Shown here: piece after piece, positions 1 through 8,010 of the stretch | How positions within the stretch are numbered: the first letter of the stretch is position 1 | Layout: every line of letters starts with the position of its first letter | NCBI RefSeq assembly: GCF_905171775.1 | Contig: NC_053490.1 | Span: 155,006,469-155,070,468 of the forward strand | DNA: 64,000 nt | Source of the DNA: Rana temporaria | Taxonomy: Eukaryota > Chordata > Amphibia > Anura > Ranidae | Reading direction: 5' to 3' | Made by a program: the position numbers and the translations under genes | Notes under the pieces: generated by a model | Told to the model about the DNA's origin: nothing | Database searches by the model: none | What the model saw: the letters and a program-made list of their open reading frames with translations, nothing else

Positions 1-1000
1 GAGGGGACTGCTATGTATGTCTGCCATAAAAAAAAAGTAATTGTCTAACCATGGTGGCTTGACAAACTATGTCTTACTTAACCACTTCAGCCCCAGACCA
101 TATTGCTGCTCAATGACCGGGCCCCTTTTTGCAATTCGGCACTGCGTCGCTTTAACTGACAATTGCGCGGTCATGCCGCGCGGCTCCCAAAAAAAAATTG
201 GCATCCTTTTTTTCCCACAAATAGAGATTTCCTTTGGTGGTATTTGATCACCTCTGCAGTTTAAAATTTTTGCTCTATAAACAAAAATAGAGCGACAAAT
301 TAGAAAAACAAAATATTTTTTACTTTTTGCTGTAATAAATATCCCCAAAAATATATAACAAAAAAAAAAATTTTCCTCAGTTTAGGCCGATACGTATTCT
401 TCTACATATTTTTCATTAAAAAAAAATCGCAATAAGTGTTTATTGATTGGTTTGCGCAAAAGTTATAGCGTCTACAACATAGGGCATAGTTTTATGGCAT
501 TTTTATTAATATTTATTTTTTGCTAGTAATGGCGGCGATCAGCGATTTTTATCAGTACTGCAACCTTATGGCAGACACTTCGGACACTTTTGACACATTT
601 TTGGGACCATTGGCATTTTTATAGCGATCAGTGCTATAAAATGGATTGATAACTATAAAAATGCCTCTGGCGGGGAAGGGGTTAACACTAGGGGGCGAGG
701 AAGGGGTTAAGTATGTTCCCTGGGTGTGTTCTAACTGAAGGGGGGGTGGACTGACTTGGGGAAATGACTGATCGCTGTTCATACATGGTATGAACAGACG
801 GTCAGGCATTTCTCCTCCTGACAGGACCGGGAGCTGTGTGTTTACACACACAGCTCCCGGTTCTCACTATGTAACGAGCGATCGCGGGTGCCCGGCAGTG
901 ATCGCACCCGCTGGACACACGTGTAGGGAGCGGGGACGAGCAGGGGGCGCACGCACCAGGACCAGAATGCTACGTGTTTCAGTGCTTGCGCCGTGAGGGA
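1..1000 (-). repeat. Fragment of a TTAA-type 'CCACTTG' interspersed repeat, antisense orientation
   Basis: The segment around 205-290 (cacaaatagagatttcc..., then a tract with ggtatttgatcacctctgcag) is the reverse complement of the same tract near 49536-49580 inside the complete TTAA-flanked repeat at 48692-49702, and of 38680-38720 in another copy. The rest (long A/T runs, a cgcaataagtgtttattg stretch at 427-450, GC-rich 820-990 with the hairpin 826-864) fits the long form of that family. Neither end is clean, so exact borders are unknown. Coding ORFs here are chance. The family assignment rests on internal similarity; piggyBac-like origin is inference. Confidence 0.55.
826..864. repeat. Short perfect hairpin (ACCGGGAGCTGTGTG inverted)
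   Basis: The sequence accgggagctgtgtgt is followed almost at once by acacacagctcccggt, giving a strong stem with a very short loop. It lies inside the GC-rich part of the TTAA-type repeat fragment and is probably just a structural feature of that family. Confidence 0.6.
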
Positions 1001-1144
1001 TTTTAACAGGGGGCTAAAGTTGGCAACAAATGTACTGGGGTAGTGTAAAAGTTTAATATGGGAATTTTACTATTACAAATGAATATATATATATATACAA
1101 AAAGAGGGGTAATATGCACATAATTGCAGGACATAAGGGAATGT

Positions 1145-1300
1145 ATCGGGTGGTGTCGGGGGAAGGGGTAATGAAGATGGAGGAATGGGAGGGAAAGATG
1201 GAAAAAGAAGGGGAGGGGGAAAAAGAAAGTAGAAGAAAAGGGGGAGGAAAAGGGATAACGAGAGGAAAAGGGGAAGGGAGAGGTACCTGGGGGGAATATA
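1145..1300. repeat. Purine-rich (GGGA/GAAA) low-complexity tract
   Basis: More than 150 bases of almost pure purine on the plus strand. It creates open frames on both strands (polybasic on plus, Pro/Ser/Phe-rich on minus) that are compositional artefacts. It lies downstream of the Penelope-like fragment on the minus strand. Confidence 0.8.
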
Positions 1301-1399
1301 CTTACTGGATGAAAGATGACTGAACTCGGACCGATTTTCAGAGTGTCTGAAGACACATGAAAACATCATCTGAGTTGGAGGGGCAACGATTGATAATCG

Positions 1400-1508
1400 T
1401 TACAATATTGTGGATATTTCCAATTCCTCATTGATGCCTCCAGGTTTGAGTGTGTCTAAAGAATAGATCCAATAAGTCTCTCTTTTGTGGATCAGAGTTT
1501 TATTTTAT
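1400..1508 (-). pseudogene. C-terminal fragment of a Penelope-like element endonuclease (tentative)
   Basis: Minus-strand translation gives about 35 codons ending in a stop at 1400-1402, including HKRETYWIYSLDTLKPGG and then INEELEI. The pattern RE-x-YWI-x-x-L-x-TL-x-P-x-G-x-N resembles the end of the GIY-YIG endonuclease domain of Penelope-like retroelements. An in-frame stop lies directly upstream, so this is only a tail fragment. The downstream sequence is AT-rich or purine-rich with no further coding. The family call is from remembered motifs and is moderate; another GIY-YIG-bearing repeat would look the same. Confidence 0.45.
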
Positions 1509-1810
1509 GTGTCAGCATGCGCCATTACTGTATTTATTTCCCAAGATTAAAAAAAAATCTGCCTTTACAATCCCTTTAAGTTGTTTCCCTGTTTTTGGTC
1601 TCATGCCTAGGCATATATAAAGTATGCGTTAAAAGTGTTATACTCAACTAAGCCTTTTATGCACCTTCTATATTATTGCAATTGTTTATATTAAAATATA
1701 TATATATATAAAATAATTTTGTCTATATATTTGTTCTCATCTCATAAAGTACATCAACAGCTATCTTTCTGCGAATTAGGTTGCAAGCTTGCCTATTATT
1801 TCGATAAAGA

Positions 1811-2035
1811 ATGTGAGGCTACGGCAATATGCTGAGCCTGCATGGGATAGCGCAGAGGGAGAAGTGGGCTGCCGCGCTCTGGGGTAGTAACAGCCTCTGA
1901 TTGGTTAGTTGCGGCAGCCCCCTTCTCTGATAGGTCCGTTCGCGTGAGGTAAAGCCCGCGCTGGACGAGCCTATATAAGGGAGAGGCTGAGGCGATTTGC
2001 TCAGTCACGTCTCCTGACGAGCAGCATCGCCCGCC
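1811..2035 (+). repeat. Ngaro split direct repeat A1 (5' end)
   Basis: This 225-bp block begins ATGTGAGGCTACGG and ends ATCGCCCGCC. It matches 6726-6950 base for base as far as I can read. It holds the element's promoter (CCAAT-like gattggtt near 1898, TATA near 1972), so transcription should start inside or just after it. Confidence 0.93.
1972..1979 (+). promoter_or_regulatory. TATA box of the Ngaro element
   Basis: TATATAAG occurs inside repeat A1, 85 bp before the gag ATG, following GC-rich sequence and a gattgg CCAAT-like motif about 70 bp upstream. The same box is repeated in A2 near 6887. A promoter is inferred from position and consensus only. Confidence 0.6.
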
Positions 2036-2056
2036 TCTCCCTCTCTCTCTCTCAGG

Positions 2057-3481
2057 ATGAAGCGCACTGTGCCGGACAGCCGTGAGGAGCTCTTATGCAG
2101 ACTCCTAGAGAAGGCGGAGAGCAGGGGAGGTGAGGAGTGGCTGAAGCGTTGCCTGTCAGAGGAGAGTGGCTCTGTCTTATCCGTCAGCCCAGCTGCAGTA
2201 CCAGAGACGAGCGTGGGCGCCCCCAGGAAGCAGCCTGGGAGAAAGAAGAAATGTAAGACTAATAATTTAGCTCCTCAAGCTGAGGGAGCTGCAACAAGAG
2301 GTGCTTCTTGCCAGCAAGGGAGCAGCGCTGCCTCTTCCCCCCCTCCTGGGGACTTGGGTGAGCATGTTTTACCTGAAGTGGTTTTCAGAAATGTTAACCA
2401 GTTATCTGCTTTTTCTAGTCTGATTGAATCTTTATCTGTCATTGTGCAGCAGTTCAAAGGGATACATGGTCATGGTGCGGATTTTGCCTCACAAAATGTA
2501 AATATGTATGTGCAACCAGGTGAGAGTCTGAGTACTCAGACATGCACAATAAGTCAGAGTGCACAGGAGGCTGGTGCTGGAAATAGCGATAATGCTATTG
2601 ATATGGAGGAGATTGGTGTGGTGTGGCATGAGGCTGGTCATCCCTCTCTGCTAGATAAGGATGTTACTGTCAAATCGAATGTGAGGTGTCCTTCTGTTCA
2701 TAATACTTTACCCCTCAGATCCTCTGCTGCTATGGTCAGCGAGTCTTCCTTTAAGGAACCCCTCCCTTGCAGTTTATCCCCGCTGGGTTTTCATCTGTCT
2801 AAATCAGTCAAAGAAAAAATTTGGAGGGGTGAATATCTTGATATATTATCACTTCTGCCATCTTCCAAGGAGTTTTTGGCTAAGTCTGACAGACAGTCCA
2901 GCGAAAGAACAGAGGAGGATAGGAGGAGAGCGGTTCCTAAGACATTTCAAAACTGGCTGCAAGCATTCTGTATCTATGCAGCAGTTATGGGAGAACGCTT
3001 CCCTGGGAAGTGCTCAGGTTTATTCCAACACCTGGATATTATTGCGGAGGCCTTTCGCCACTTTGGCGGCTCCGCATGGTTCTCATATGACGAGAATTTC
3101 CGTCAAAAACTAGCTGTGCACCCATCGCTGCATTGGGGGGCTAAGGACGTGGGTTTATGGTTAAACCTTATGCTGCCACCAAGGCCCCAGTTCACCCCTC
3201 GCCCCTCTTCCAATGGTCAGAGTCCAGTCAGGAAGGGTGTATGCTTTGCATTTAATGAGGGTCAATGTAAATTCTTATTAAATTGTAGATACAAACATGA
3301 GTGTTCTTATTGTGGTGGTACTCACGCGGCGAGCAGATGTTTTCGTAAAGCTGCCGCAAGTTCCTCTCATTCAGGACCCAAGGACACACATGGGAAAGGC
3401 CCCGACTCCGGTGAGCCTGGCAAGAATGCGCCCATGGCTCGAGCGCTATCCAGACCACAGGATGGCGGCTCTGCTAACTGA
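2057..3481 (+). CDS. gag: Ngaro ORF1, gag-like nucleocapsid protein with CCCH and CCHC fingers
   Basis: A 474-residue ORF starts at the first ATG after the pyrimidine-rich (CT)n leader that follows A1. The N-terminal 100 residues are charged and low-complexity with a KKKCK basic patch. The middle part is a predicted globular gag region. Near residues 395-432 two metal-binding motifs lie back to back: C-x7-C-x5-C-x3-H (CFAFNEGQCKFLLNCRYKH) followed by C-x2-C-x3-H-x4-C (CSYCGGTHAASRC). Such fingers bind RNA in DIRS/Ngaro gag proteins. The last 185 bases overlap the RT ORF in another frame, so the polymerase is probably made by +1 frameshifting or re-initiation. The Gln-rich, Ser-rich linker is not diagnostic. 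The assignment is by position and finger motifs. Confidence 0.85.
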   Translation: MKRTVPDSREELLCRLLEKAESRGGEEWLKRCLSEESGSVLSVSPAAVPETSVGAPRKQPGRKKKCKTNNLAPQAEGAATRGASCQQGSSAASSPPPGDLGEHVLPEVVFRNVNQLSAFSSLIESLSVIVQQFKGIHGHGADFASQNVNMYVQPGESLSTQTCTISQSAQEAGAGNSDNAIDMEEIGVVWHEAGHPSLLDKDVTVKSNVRCPSVHNTLPLRSSAAMVSESSFKEPLPCSLSPLGFHLSKSVKEKIWRGEYLDILSLLPSSKEFLAKSDRQSSERTEEDRRRAVPKTFQNWLQAFCIYAAVMGERFPGKCSGLFQHLDIIAEAFRHFGGSAWFSYDENFRQKLAVHPSLHWGAKDVGLWLNLMLPPRPQFTPRPSSNGQSPVRKGVCFAFNEGQCKFLLNCRYKHECSYCGGTHAASRCFRKAAASSSHSGPKDTHGKGPDSGEPGKNAPMARALSRPQDGGSAN

Positions 3482-4988
3482 AGGTTTTGCTAATGGTTTC
3501 TTAGTGCCATCCTTTATTGGTTCAGGGTGTGCACCAGTTAAAAATTTACTATCTGTGTCCATGCACTCTAACTTAGTTCTTGAGAAAATTTACAAAGAAT
3601 TGTCTGAGGGTAGGGTTGCTGGTCCCTTTAATGACCCGCCATTCTCTAATTTCCGGTTGTCCCCATTGGGCATCGTACCCAAAAAAGAGCAGGGTGCGTT
3701 CAGATTGATCCACCACCTATCTTACCCCCCGCATTCGTCACTCAATGACGAAGTTGCCTCTGTGGAGGCTCCAGTCTGCTACGCCTCATTTGATGAGGCT
3801 TTGTGTCTTTTGAGGCAAGCAGGGCAAGGGGCTGTGCTAGCAAAGGCTGATATTAAGTCGGCTTTCCGCCTTCTTCCCGTGCATCCACAAGGCTTCAATT
3901 CATTGGGGTTTCAATTTTTGAATCAATATTATTTCGATAAATGCATGCCAATGGGGTTTTCACTGTCATGCTTTTATTTCGAGGCCTTTTCCTCCTTCTT
4001 ACATTGGGTCGTGTCAGTCATTATCCCTCAAGGCCTTATCCTACATTATCTAGATGACTTCTTGTTTTTAGGTCCCCGGGGGTCATCAGTGTGTATGGAA
4101 TCTTTACAGGTTTTCTTTGACGTTTGTCATGACTTTGGCGTGCCTCTGGCCCAGGAGAAGACAGTTTTTCCCACTACAGTTATTGAATTTTTGGGGATCA
4201 CGGTTGACTCTGAACGAATGGAGTTCAGATTGCCACAGCAGAAGATACATAAAATGAAGTCTATGATTGCAACCTTTCTTGTAAGTAAGAAGGTGTGCTT
4301 AAAGGAGGCACAGTCTTTGCTGGGTCTTTTTGCTTTTGCGGCCAGAGTCATCCCTATGGCGAGGGTCTTTTCGCGCAGGTTCTCGTTAGCCATAAAAGGT
4401 ATGGTGAACCCTTACGCTCATTTCCGGATTTCAAAAAGCATCAAGGATGATCTAAGAATTTGGGATGCTTTTTTAAATGAGTTTAATGGTTCCTCGGCCT
4501 GGCAAATGGACTTTATTAATAGTTCTCAGTTGGAGTTCTTCACTGATGCAGCTGGCTCTGCTGGGTTCGGGGCTTTCTTGGATGGGCGCTGGTGCGCCCA
4601 GTCCTGGCACCCTGATTGGCTCCAGAAGGAGATTCTGCAAAATCTAGTTCTGTTAGAGCTCTTTCCAGTGATAGTGTCGGTGGTTGTGTGGGAAGACATC
4701 TTTAGGAATCGTAGAATTTTAGTTCATACAGATAATAAAGGTGTCTTTTTCGCCATCAATACTCTGTCTTCTAAGTCGGAGCCCGTTTTAAGGTTATTAC
4801 GTTTCCTGGTACTACATTGTATGAACTGTAATATATGGTTGAGAGCTGAGCATATTGCAGGTAAAGAAAATAACATAGCAGATTCTTTATCTCGTTCACA
4901 GTTCAAGAGATTCCGAGAGTTGGCGCCATCAGCGGATCAACATGGCACCCCTTGCCCAGACTTCCTCTGGGGCTTAATTTGGGAATAA
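3297..4988 (+). CDS. pol: Ngaro ORF2, reverse transcriptase and RNase H
   Basis: An open frame of 563 codons overlaps gag by 185 bp (+1 relative frame). The first ATG at 3297 lies within the gag finger region; homology-like sequence starts near RMRPWLERYPDHRMAALL, so the true N-terminus may come from frameshifting. RT landmarks are the LSPLGIVPKKEQGAFRLIHHLSYP block, the motif A aspartate in KADIKSAFRLLPVHP, PMGFSLSC, and the catalytic YLDD at 4047-4058. RNase H follows with FFTDAAGSAGFGAF (first D), LLELFPV (E), VHTDNKGVFFA (D) and HIAGKENNIADSLSR (last D). All expected catalytic acids are present and there is no internal stop. It copies the element RNA into DNA. The last 37 bp overlap the recombinase frame (-1 relative). 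Confidence 0.93.
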   Translation: MSVLIVVVLTRRADVFVKLPQVPLIQDPRTHMGKAPTPVSLARMRPWLERYPDHRMAALLTEGFANGFLVPSFIGSGCAPVKNLLSVSMHSNLVLEKIYKELSEGRVAGPFNDPPFSNFRLSPLGIVPKKEQGAFRLIHHLSYPPHSSLNDEVASVEAPVCYASFDEALCLLRQAGQGAVLAKADIKSAFRLLPVHPQGFNSLGFQFLNQYYFDKCMPMGFSLSCFYFEAFSSFLHWVVSVIIPQGLILHYLDDFLFLGPRGSSVCMESLQVFFDVCHDFGVPLAQEKTVFPTTVIEFLGITVDSERMEFRLPQQKIHKMKSMIATFLVSKKVCLKEAQSLLGLFAFAARVIPMARVFSRRFSLAIKGMVNPYAHFRISKSIKDDLRIWDAFLNEFNGSSAWQMDFINSSQLEFFTDAAGSAGFGAFLDGRWCAQSWHPDWLQKEILQNLVLLELFPVIVSVVVWEDIFRNRRILVHTDNKGVFFAINTLSSKSEPVLRLLRFLVLHCMNCNIWLRAEHIAGKENNIADSLSRSQFKRFRELAPSADQHGTPCPDFLWGLIWE

Positions 4989-5869
4989 TATTCCGGAATC
5001 TCAAGGCTTCAGTAGCGGAAAACACCTGGAGGGATTATAGGCTTTCATGGCACAAATGGTGCTCTTTCTGTCAACCATTGGGTTTGGATCCACTAGCTGT
5101 ATCTTCTTACGTGGCTTTGTCTTTTTTGTCCTTTCTCATTCAGTCTAATCTGTCCCCAGCTTCCATAGGTAAAATATTGGCTGGAGTTTCTTTTTTCCTT
5201 AAGTTTGCAGGCCTTCCTGCTCTTACTTCTTTCTTTCAGGTCACTCAGGTTTTGAAGGGCCTCAAGAAGTCTAGGCCCTCTTTAGATAATAGGCGTCCCA
5301 TATCTATCCCCATTTTGATCGATCTTCTTCGGATCCTTCAAGATGTCTGCTCATCCAGTTTCGAGTCTTTTCTTTTCAAGGCTGCTTTTTCTATCGCATT
5401 CTTTGGAGCCCTACGGTTAGGTGAGTTTACAGCAGCAAACAGAAACTCCTTTTCATTTCTCCGTTTTTCTCATGTTCAGTTTGACGTCGGTTCTATTCGA
5501 CTGTTTTTGTCCAGATCCAAGTCCTCTCAGGTTGGCCAGTGGTTTTCTTTATCCAGTTCTCCTAATGAGGCTATCTGTCCTGTGTTTCATGTTCGTAATT
5601 ATCTTTTGGTCAGACCATTGAGTAACGATTCCTTTTTTATTCATGAAGACTTGTCCTCATTAACAAGGTACCAGTTCTCAGCTGTTCTGGCCTCCTGTTT
5701 GAAGCGCTTGAATTTATCTGGGTACCATTTTTCTTCCCATTCTTTCCGAATTGGCGCGGCCACCACAGCTGATTCCATAGGTTTTTCGGAGAGTAAGGTT
5801 AAAAAAGTGGGTAGGTGGGGCAGCAATAGATATAAGTTATATGTTCGTCCCAGTCTTCTAACTTTATGA
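4952..5869 (+). CDS. Ngaro ORF3, tyrosine recombinase (integrase)
   Basis: An open frame of about 305 codons. The start at 4952 is TTG and the frame is open further upstream into the RT ORF with no ATG, so translation probably depends on -1 frameshifting from ORF2 or on re-initiation. An N-terminal SAM-like/core-binding region includes ENTWRDYRLSWHKWCSFCQ. The catalytic domain has the first arginine in GALRLGEF (codon 5414-5416), HxxR in SHSFRIGAAT (His 5738, Arg 5747) and a terminal WGSNRYKLYVRP with two tyrosines (5831, 5840), the second being in the usual YIR-like position. R-H-R-Y is therefore complete. It would integrate a circular cDNA without making a target duplication. The stop TGA lies at 5867-5869, directly before the hydrolase ORF. 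Confidence 0.92.
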   Translation: MPRLPLGLNLGIIFRNLKASVAENTWRDYRLSWHKWCSFCQPLGLDPLAVSSYVALSFLSFLIQSNLSPASIGKILAGVSFFLKFAGLPALTSFFQVTQVLKGLKKSRPSLDNRRPISIPILIDLLRILQDVCSSSFESFLFKAAFSIAFFGALRLGEFTAANRNSFSFLRFSHVQFDVGSIRLFLSRSKSSQVGQWFSLSSSPNEAICPVFHVRNYLLVRPLSNDSFFIHEDLSSLTRYQFSAVLASCLKRLNLSGYHFSSHSFRIGAATTADSIGFSESKVKKVGRWGSNRYKLYVRPSLLTL

Positions 5870-5880
5870 TTTTCTTTCAG
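5870..5880 (+). other. Candidate 3' splice site between recombinase and hydrolase ORFs
   Basis: TTTTCTTTCAG is a strong polypyrimidine-AG match. It lies one base past the recombinase stop codon and 29 bases before the GHS codons of the hydrolase. It would explain how a frame with no ATG before its catalytic serine is translated. No matching donor was identified with certainty. Confidence 0.4.
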
Positions 5881-6506
5881 ATTTATCCAGGAATATCGCT
5901 TGGGTCATAGGTCACTCCTACGTGTTCTGGGCTTACAAGCACTCCGGATCCAGATCATACTCTGCTAACCTGGGGCTTGATCCTGATTTATTTTTAATTT
6001 TATGGTCAGGTATTAGAGGTATGCGGTGGCGCAATTTAAAAGACCACCTAGTTTATTTGTCTTCTGTCTGGCCTCAACCCCAAGTGATAGTTATCCACGC
6101 GGGGGCTAATGACTTGGGTAAATTCAACACATGGGACTTGTTATGTGAGATGAAAAGGGATCTCTATTCCATAACTCAAATGTTCCCGGGTTCAGTGTTA
6201 GTATTTTCTGAGATGGTTCCCAGACTGTTATGGTCGCCGCATGGCACCCTTTTCTACGTGGATAGGATCCGCAGACGTCTAAATAGGACAATCCATAGTT
6301 TTATGCCTTCAATTGGTGGCTCTTCCTTTCGTCATTCCGAGTTAGAGGGTTTTTTGCCTGGGTTGTTTCGGGATGACCAAATCCATCTGTCAGGCATTGG
6401 CCTGGACATTTTTAATATGGGTATCCAGTCCATGATCGAATCAGCCACGGTGGTGGGGGGGCCTCGGCCAACAGCTTCGCGGTTGGCCCCGGCCGGTGGG
6501 GAGTAG
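5871..6506 (+). CDS. Ngaro ORF4, SGNH/GDSL-type hydrolase
   Basis: The open frame runs from just after the ORF3 stop to 6506, about 211 codons. Block I is WVIGHSYVFWAY, with GHS at 5910-5918 giving the nucleophile serine. Block III is HAGANDLGK (GAND, 6102-6113), giving the oxyanion residues. Block V is DDQIHLSG, with the catalytic Asp (6375) and His (6384). The quartet S, G, N, H is complete, so an active esterase-like enzyme is plausible; its substrate and role in transposition are unknown. Some vertebrate Ngaro elements are known to carry such an ORF. There is no ATG upstream of the nucleophile block, and the only start-like codon nearby (GTG 5922) lies after it. A pyrimidine-rich TTTTCTTTCAG at 5870-5880 sits just before it, suggesting entry by splicing. 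Confidence 0.85.
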   Translation, partial: FLSDLSRNIAWVIGHSYVFWAYKHSGSRSYSANLGLDPDLFLILWSGIRGMRWRNLKDHLVYLSSVWPQPQVIVIHAGANDLGKFNTWDLLCEMKRDLYSITQMFPGSVLVFSEMVPRLLWSPHGTLFYVDRIRRRLNRTIHSFMPSIGGSSFRHSELEGFLPGLFRDDQIHLSGIGLDIFNMGIQSMIESATVVGGPRPTASRLAPAGGE

Positions 6507-6729
6507 TCGTCCAGCTTTTGCTGGATGGACAGCAATTAATTTGATTTTAAAGTTTTAAGTTTAGCCAATTTGGCCTTTTGTAATTTAATTTATTTATTGA
6601 GAAATTTTTGTAACCCCGCCCCCACATTTTATGGATGACACCGTGGCCAATTTTACCAAAGATAAATAAAAATGTTGTATCAAATTGTTGTTTGGTCTCC
6701 TTATTCAATACCTCTGTACTAGCCCATGT
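6498..6729 (+). repeat. Ngaro split direct repeat B1
   Basis: This 232-bp block begins gggagtagtcgtccagc after the hydrolase stop and ends in ATGT, shared with the start of A2. It matches 7005-7236 at a constant offset of 507 bp with no indel. It contains an AATAAA polyadenylation signal at 6665-6670. Confidence 0.93.
6665..6670 (+). terminator. Polyadenylation signal of Ngaro transcript (B1)
   Basis: AATAAA lies 160 bp after the last ORF, followed by a T/G-rich segment. The same signal recurs in B2 at 7172-7177, so the transcript could end at either; ending in B2 would carry both A and B sequences needed for template switching. The function is inferred from consensus. Confidence 0.5.
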
Positions 6730-6950
6730 GAGGCTACGGCAATATGCTGAGCCTGCATGGGATAGCGCAGAGGGAGAAGTGGGCTGCCGCGCTCTGGGGT
6801 AGTAACAGCCTCTGATTGGTTAGTTGCGGCAGCCCCCTTCTCTGATAGGTCCGTTCGCGTGAGGTAAAGCCCGCGCTGGACGAGCCTATATAAGGGAGAG
6901 GCTGAGGCGATTTGCTCAGTCACGTCTCCTGACGAGCAGCATCGCCCGCC
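6726..6950 (+). repeat. Ngaro split direct repeat A2
   Basis: This is the second copy of the 225-bp A repeat, joined directly to B1 so that ATGT is shared. The B1-A2 junction reproduces the sequence expected at the closed ends of a circular intermediate. It is followed by a unique 54-bp spacer (6951-7004). Confidence 0.93.
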
Positions 6951-7004
6951 CGCCCACCCTTCCCTGTCAGTTTGTCATAATAAGTCATGTGGTCGTCCGT
7001 ATGG

Positions 7005-7236
7005 GGGGAGTAGTCGTCCAGCTTTTGCTGGATGGACAGCAATTAATTTGATTTTAAAGTTTTAAGTTTAGCCAATTTGGCCTTTTGTAATTTAATTTAT
7101 TTATTGAGAAATTTTTGTAACCCCGCCCCCACATTTTATGGATGACACCGTGGCCAATTTTACCAAAGATAAATAAAAATGTTGTATCAAATTGTTGTTT
7201 GGTCTCCTTATTCAATACCTCTGTACTAGCCCATGT
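7005..7236 (+). repeat. Ngaro split direct repeat B2 (3' end)
   Basis: This is the second copy of the 232-bp B repeat, ending tactagcccATGT at 7236. The right flank then begins tagaaccc. Together with the left flank (ataaaga|ATGT) there is no duplication beyond the ATGT core. Confidence 0.92.
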
Positions 7237-7661
7237 TAGAACCCATTTTAGATTCTTATTATCTATGTACTTGCTGCAACATTCATGTTTTTGTGCTGGT
7301 GACAGAAAGCAGTGGGAAATGTTTACAGTTGTCACTGCATTAGTAGTTGTAAATAAATCTTCCAATGTGAACATTTGTTCTAGTGACAAATGTCTAAGAT
7401 GGTTTGTACCTTTACTTTGCAGAGACTTCCTCCCACTTCCAGTTGTGTCTATATGACAGGAAGTCATGGTAAATGTCCAATACAAAACAAAAGGGATTTT
7501 TAAACATTATCAGCTTCATATTAAACTATATTATATTAAAACTAAAATAACAAGCTTTGGTTTTACATACACTTTGTTATTAATAAGAATAAGCTTCAGG
7601 TTTAGGATGTTGGCCAGCATGCTCCAGATGAAGTGAAACATTTAGAAGAAGTATTACTACC
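7237..7661. other. No gene recognised; AT-rich sequence
   Basis: There is no coding similarity. The strand contains a gacaggaagtcatgg tract at 7456-7470 but no clear repeat borders. It separates the Ngaro insertion from the palindromic repeat. Confidence 0.5.
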
Positions 7662-7912
7662 ACTGGATATATATTCCCAATTAAGGGATGGTGCATGGGA
7701 CTATATGAATGCAGTTTGGCTGTATCAGGCATAACAAATATTATTAGCTCTGGAACCGCAGGAACCATACACCACAGACACAACTTGTATATATAAAAAT
7801 AGTTTAATTTAATTTAACACATGGATTCATACAAAAAATGCTAAAAAAGATCATATGAGATGTTGTATTTTACCATTGGTAGAATTGCAAACTGTTATAT
7901 ACAGTGAGTCTG
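7662..7912 (-). repeat. Left arm of a long inverted repeat split by Harbinger copy 1
   Basis: The reverse complement of this ~250-bp block is found at about 16762-17010 (for example ttgcaattctaccaatggta, then the tract with gtgtctgtggtgtatggtt). The arms differ by occasional substitutions. Before the Harbinger insertion they were only about 390 bp apart, so this was one foldback-type repeat. Confidence 0.8.
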
Positions 7913-7933
7913 ACATATATGTATATAGTCTGA

Positions 7934-8010
7934 GGCCCCATACTCACGACCAAACATGTCTGCTGAAACTGGTCCGCGGACCAGTTTCAGCGGACATGTT
8001 CGTTCGTGTG
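7934..8010. repeat. Harbinger copy 1 left terminal region: TIR plus perfect subterminal palindrome
   Basis: After the 18-bp TIR comes a near-perfect palindrome, CATGTCTGCTGAAACTGGTC facing GACCAGTTTCAGCGGACATG, centred on CCGCGG near 7978. A similar, shorter palindrome follows the TIR at the other end. Such subterminal inverted motifs are plausible binding sites for the element's SANT or MADF proteins. Confidence 0.8.

Larger units (their letters stand above)
1811..7236 (+). mobile_element. Complete Ngaro-type tyrosine-recombinase (DIRS order) retrotransposon
   Basis: A 5.4-kb element with the order gag, RT-RNase H, tyrosine recombinase, SGNH hydrolase. Its ends have split direct repeats in the order A1 (1811-2035), internal, B1 (6498-6729), A2 (6726-6950), 54-bp spacer, B2 (7005-7236). 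A1 and A2 are both 225 bp and B1 and B2 both 232 bp, with no difference seen by eye. The tetranucleotide ATGT occurs at the left end (1811), at the B1/A2 join (6726) and at the right end (7233), as expected for recombinase-mediated insertion of a circle at a short core without target duplication. All four ORFs are open. Identical repeats plus open ORFs imply a young and possibly competent insertion. Confidence 0.93.

Noticed and set aside
1003..1369. Pro/Ser/Phe-rich minus-strand ORFs and the basic plus-strand ORF
   Set aside because: Compositional effect of the purine tract.
5922..6506. Starting the SGNH protein at GTG 5922
   Set aside because: That start would remove the GHS nucleophile block, which is plainly encoded just upstream in the same frame.
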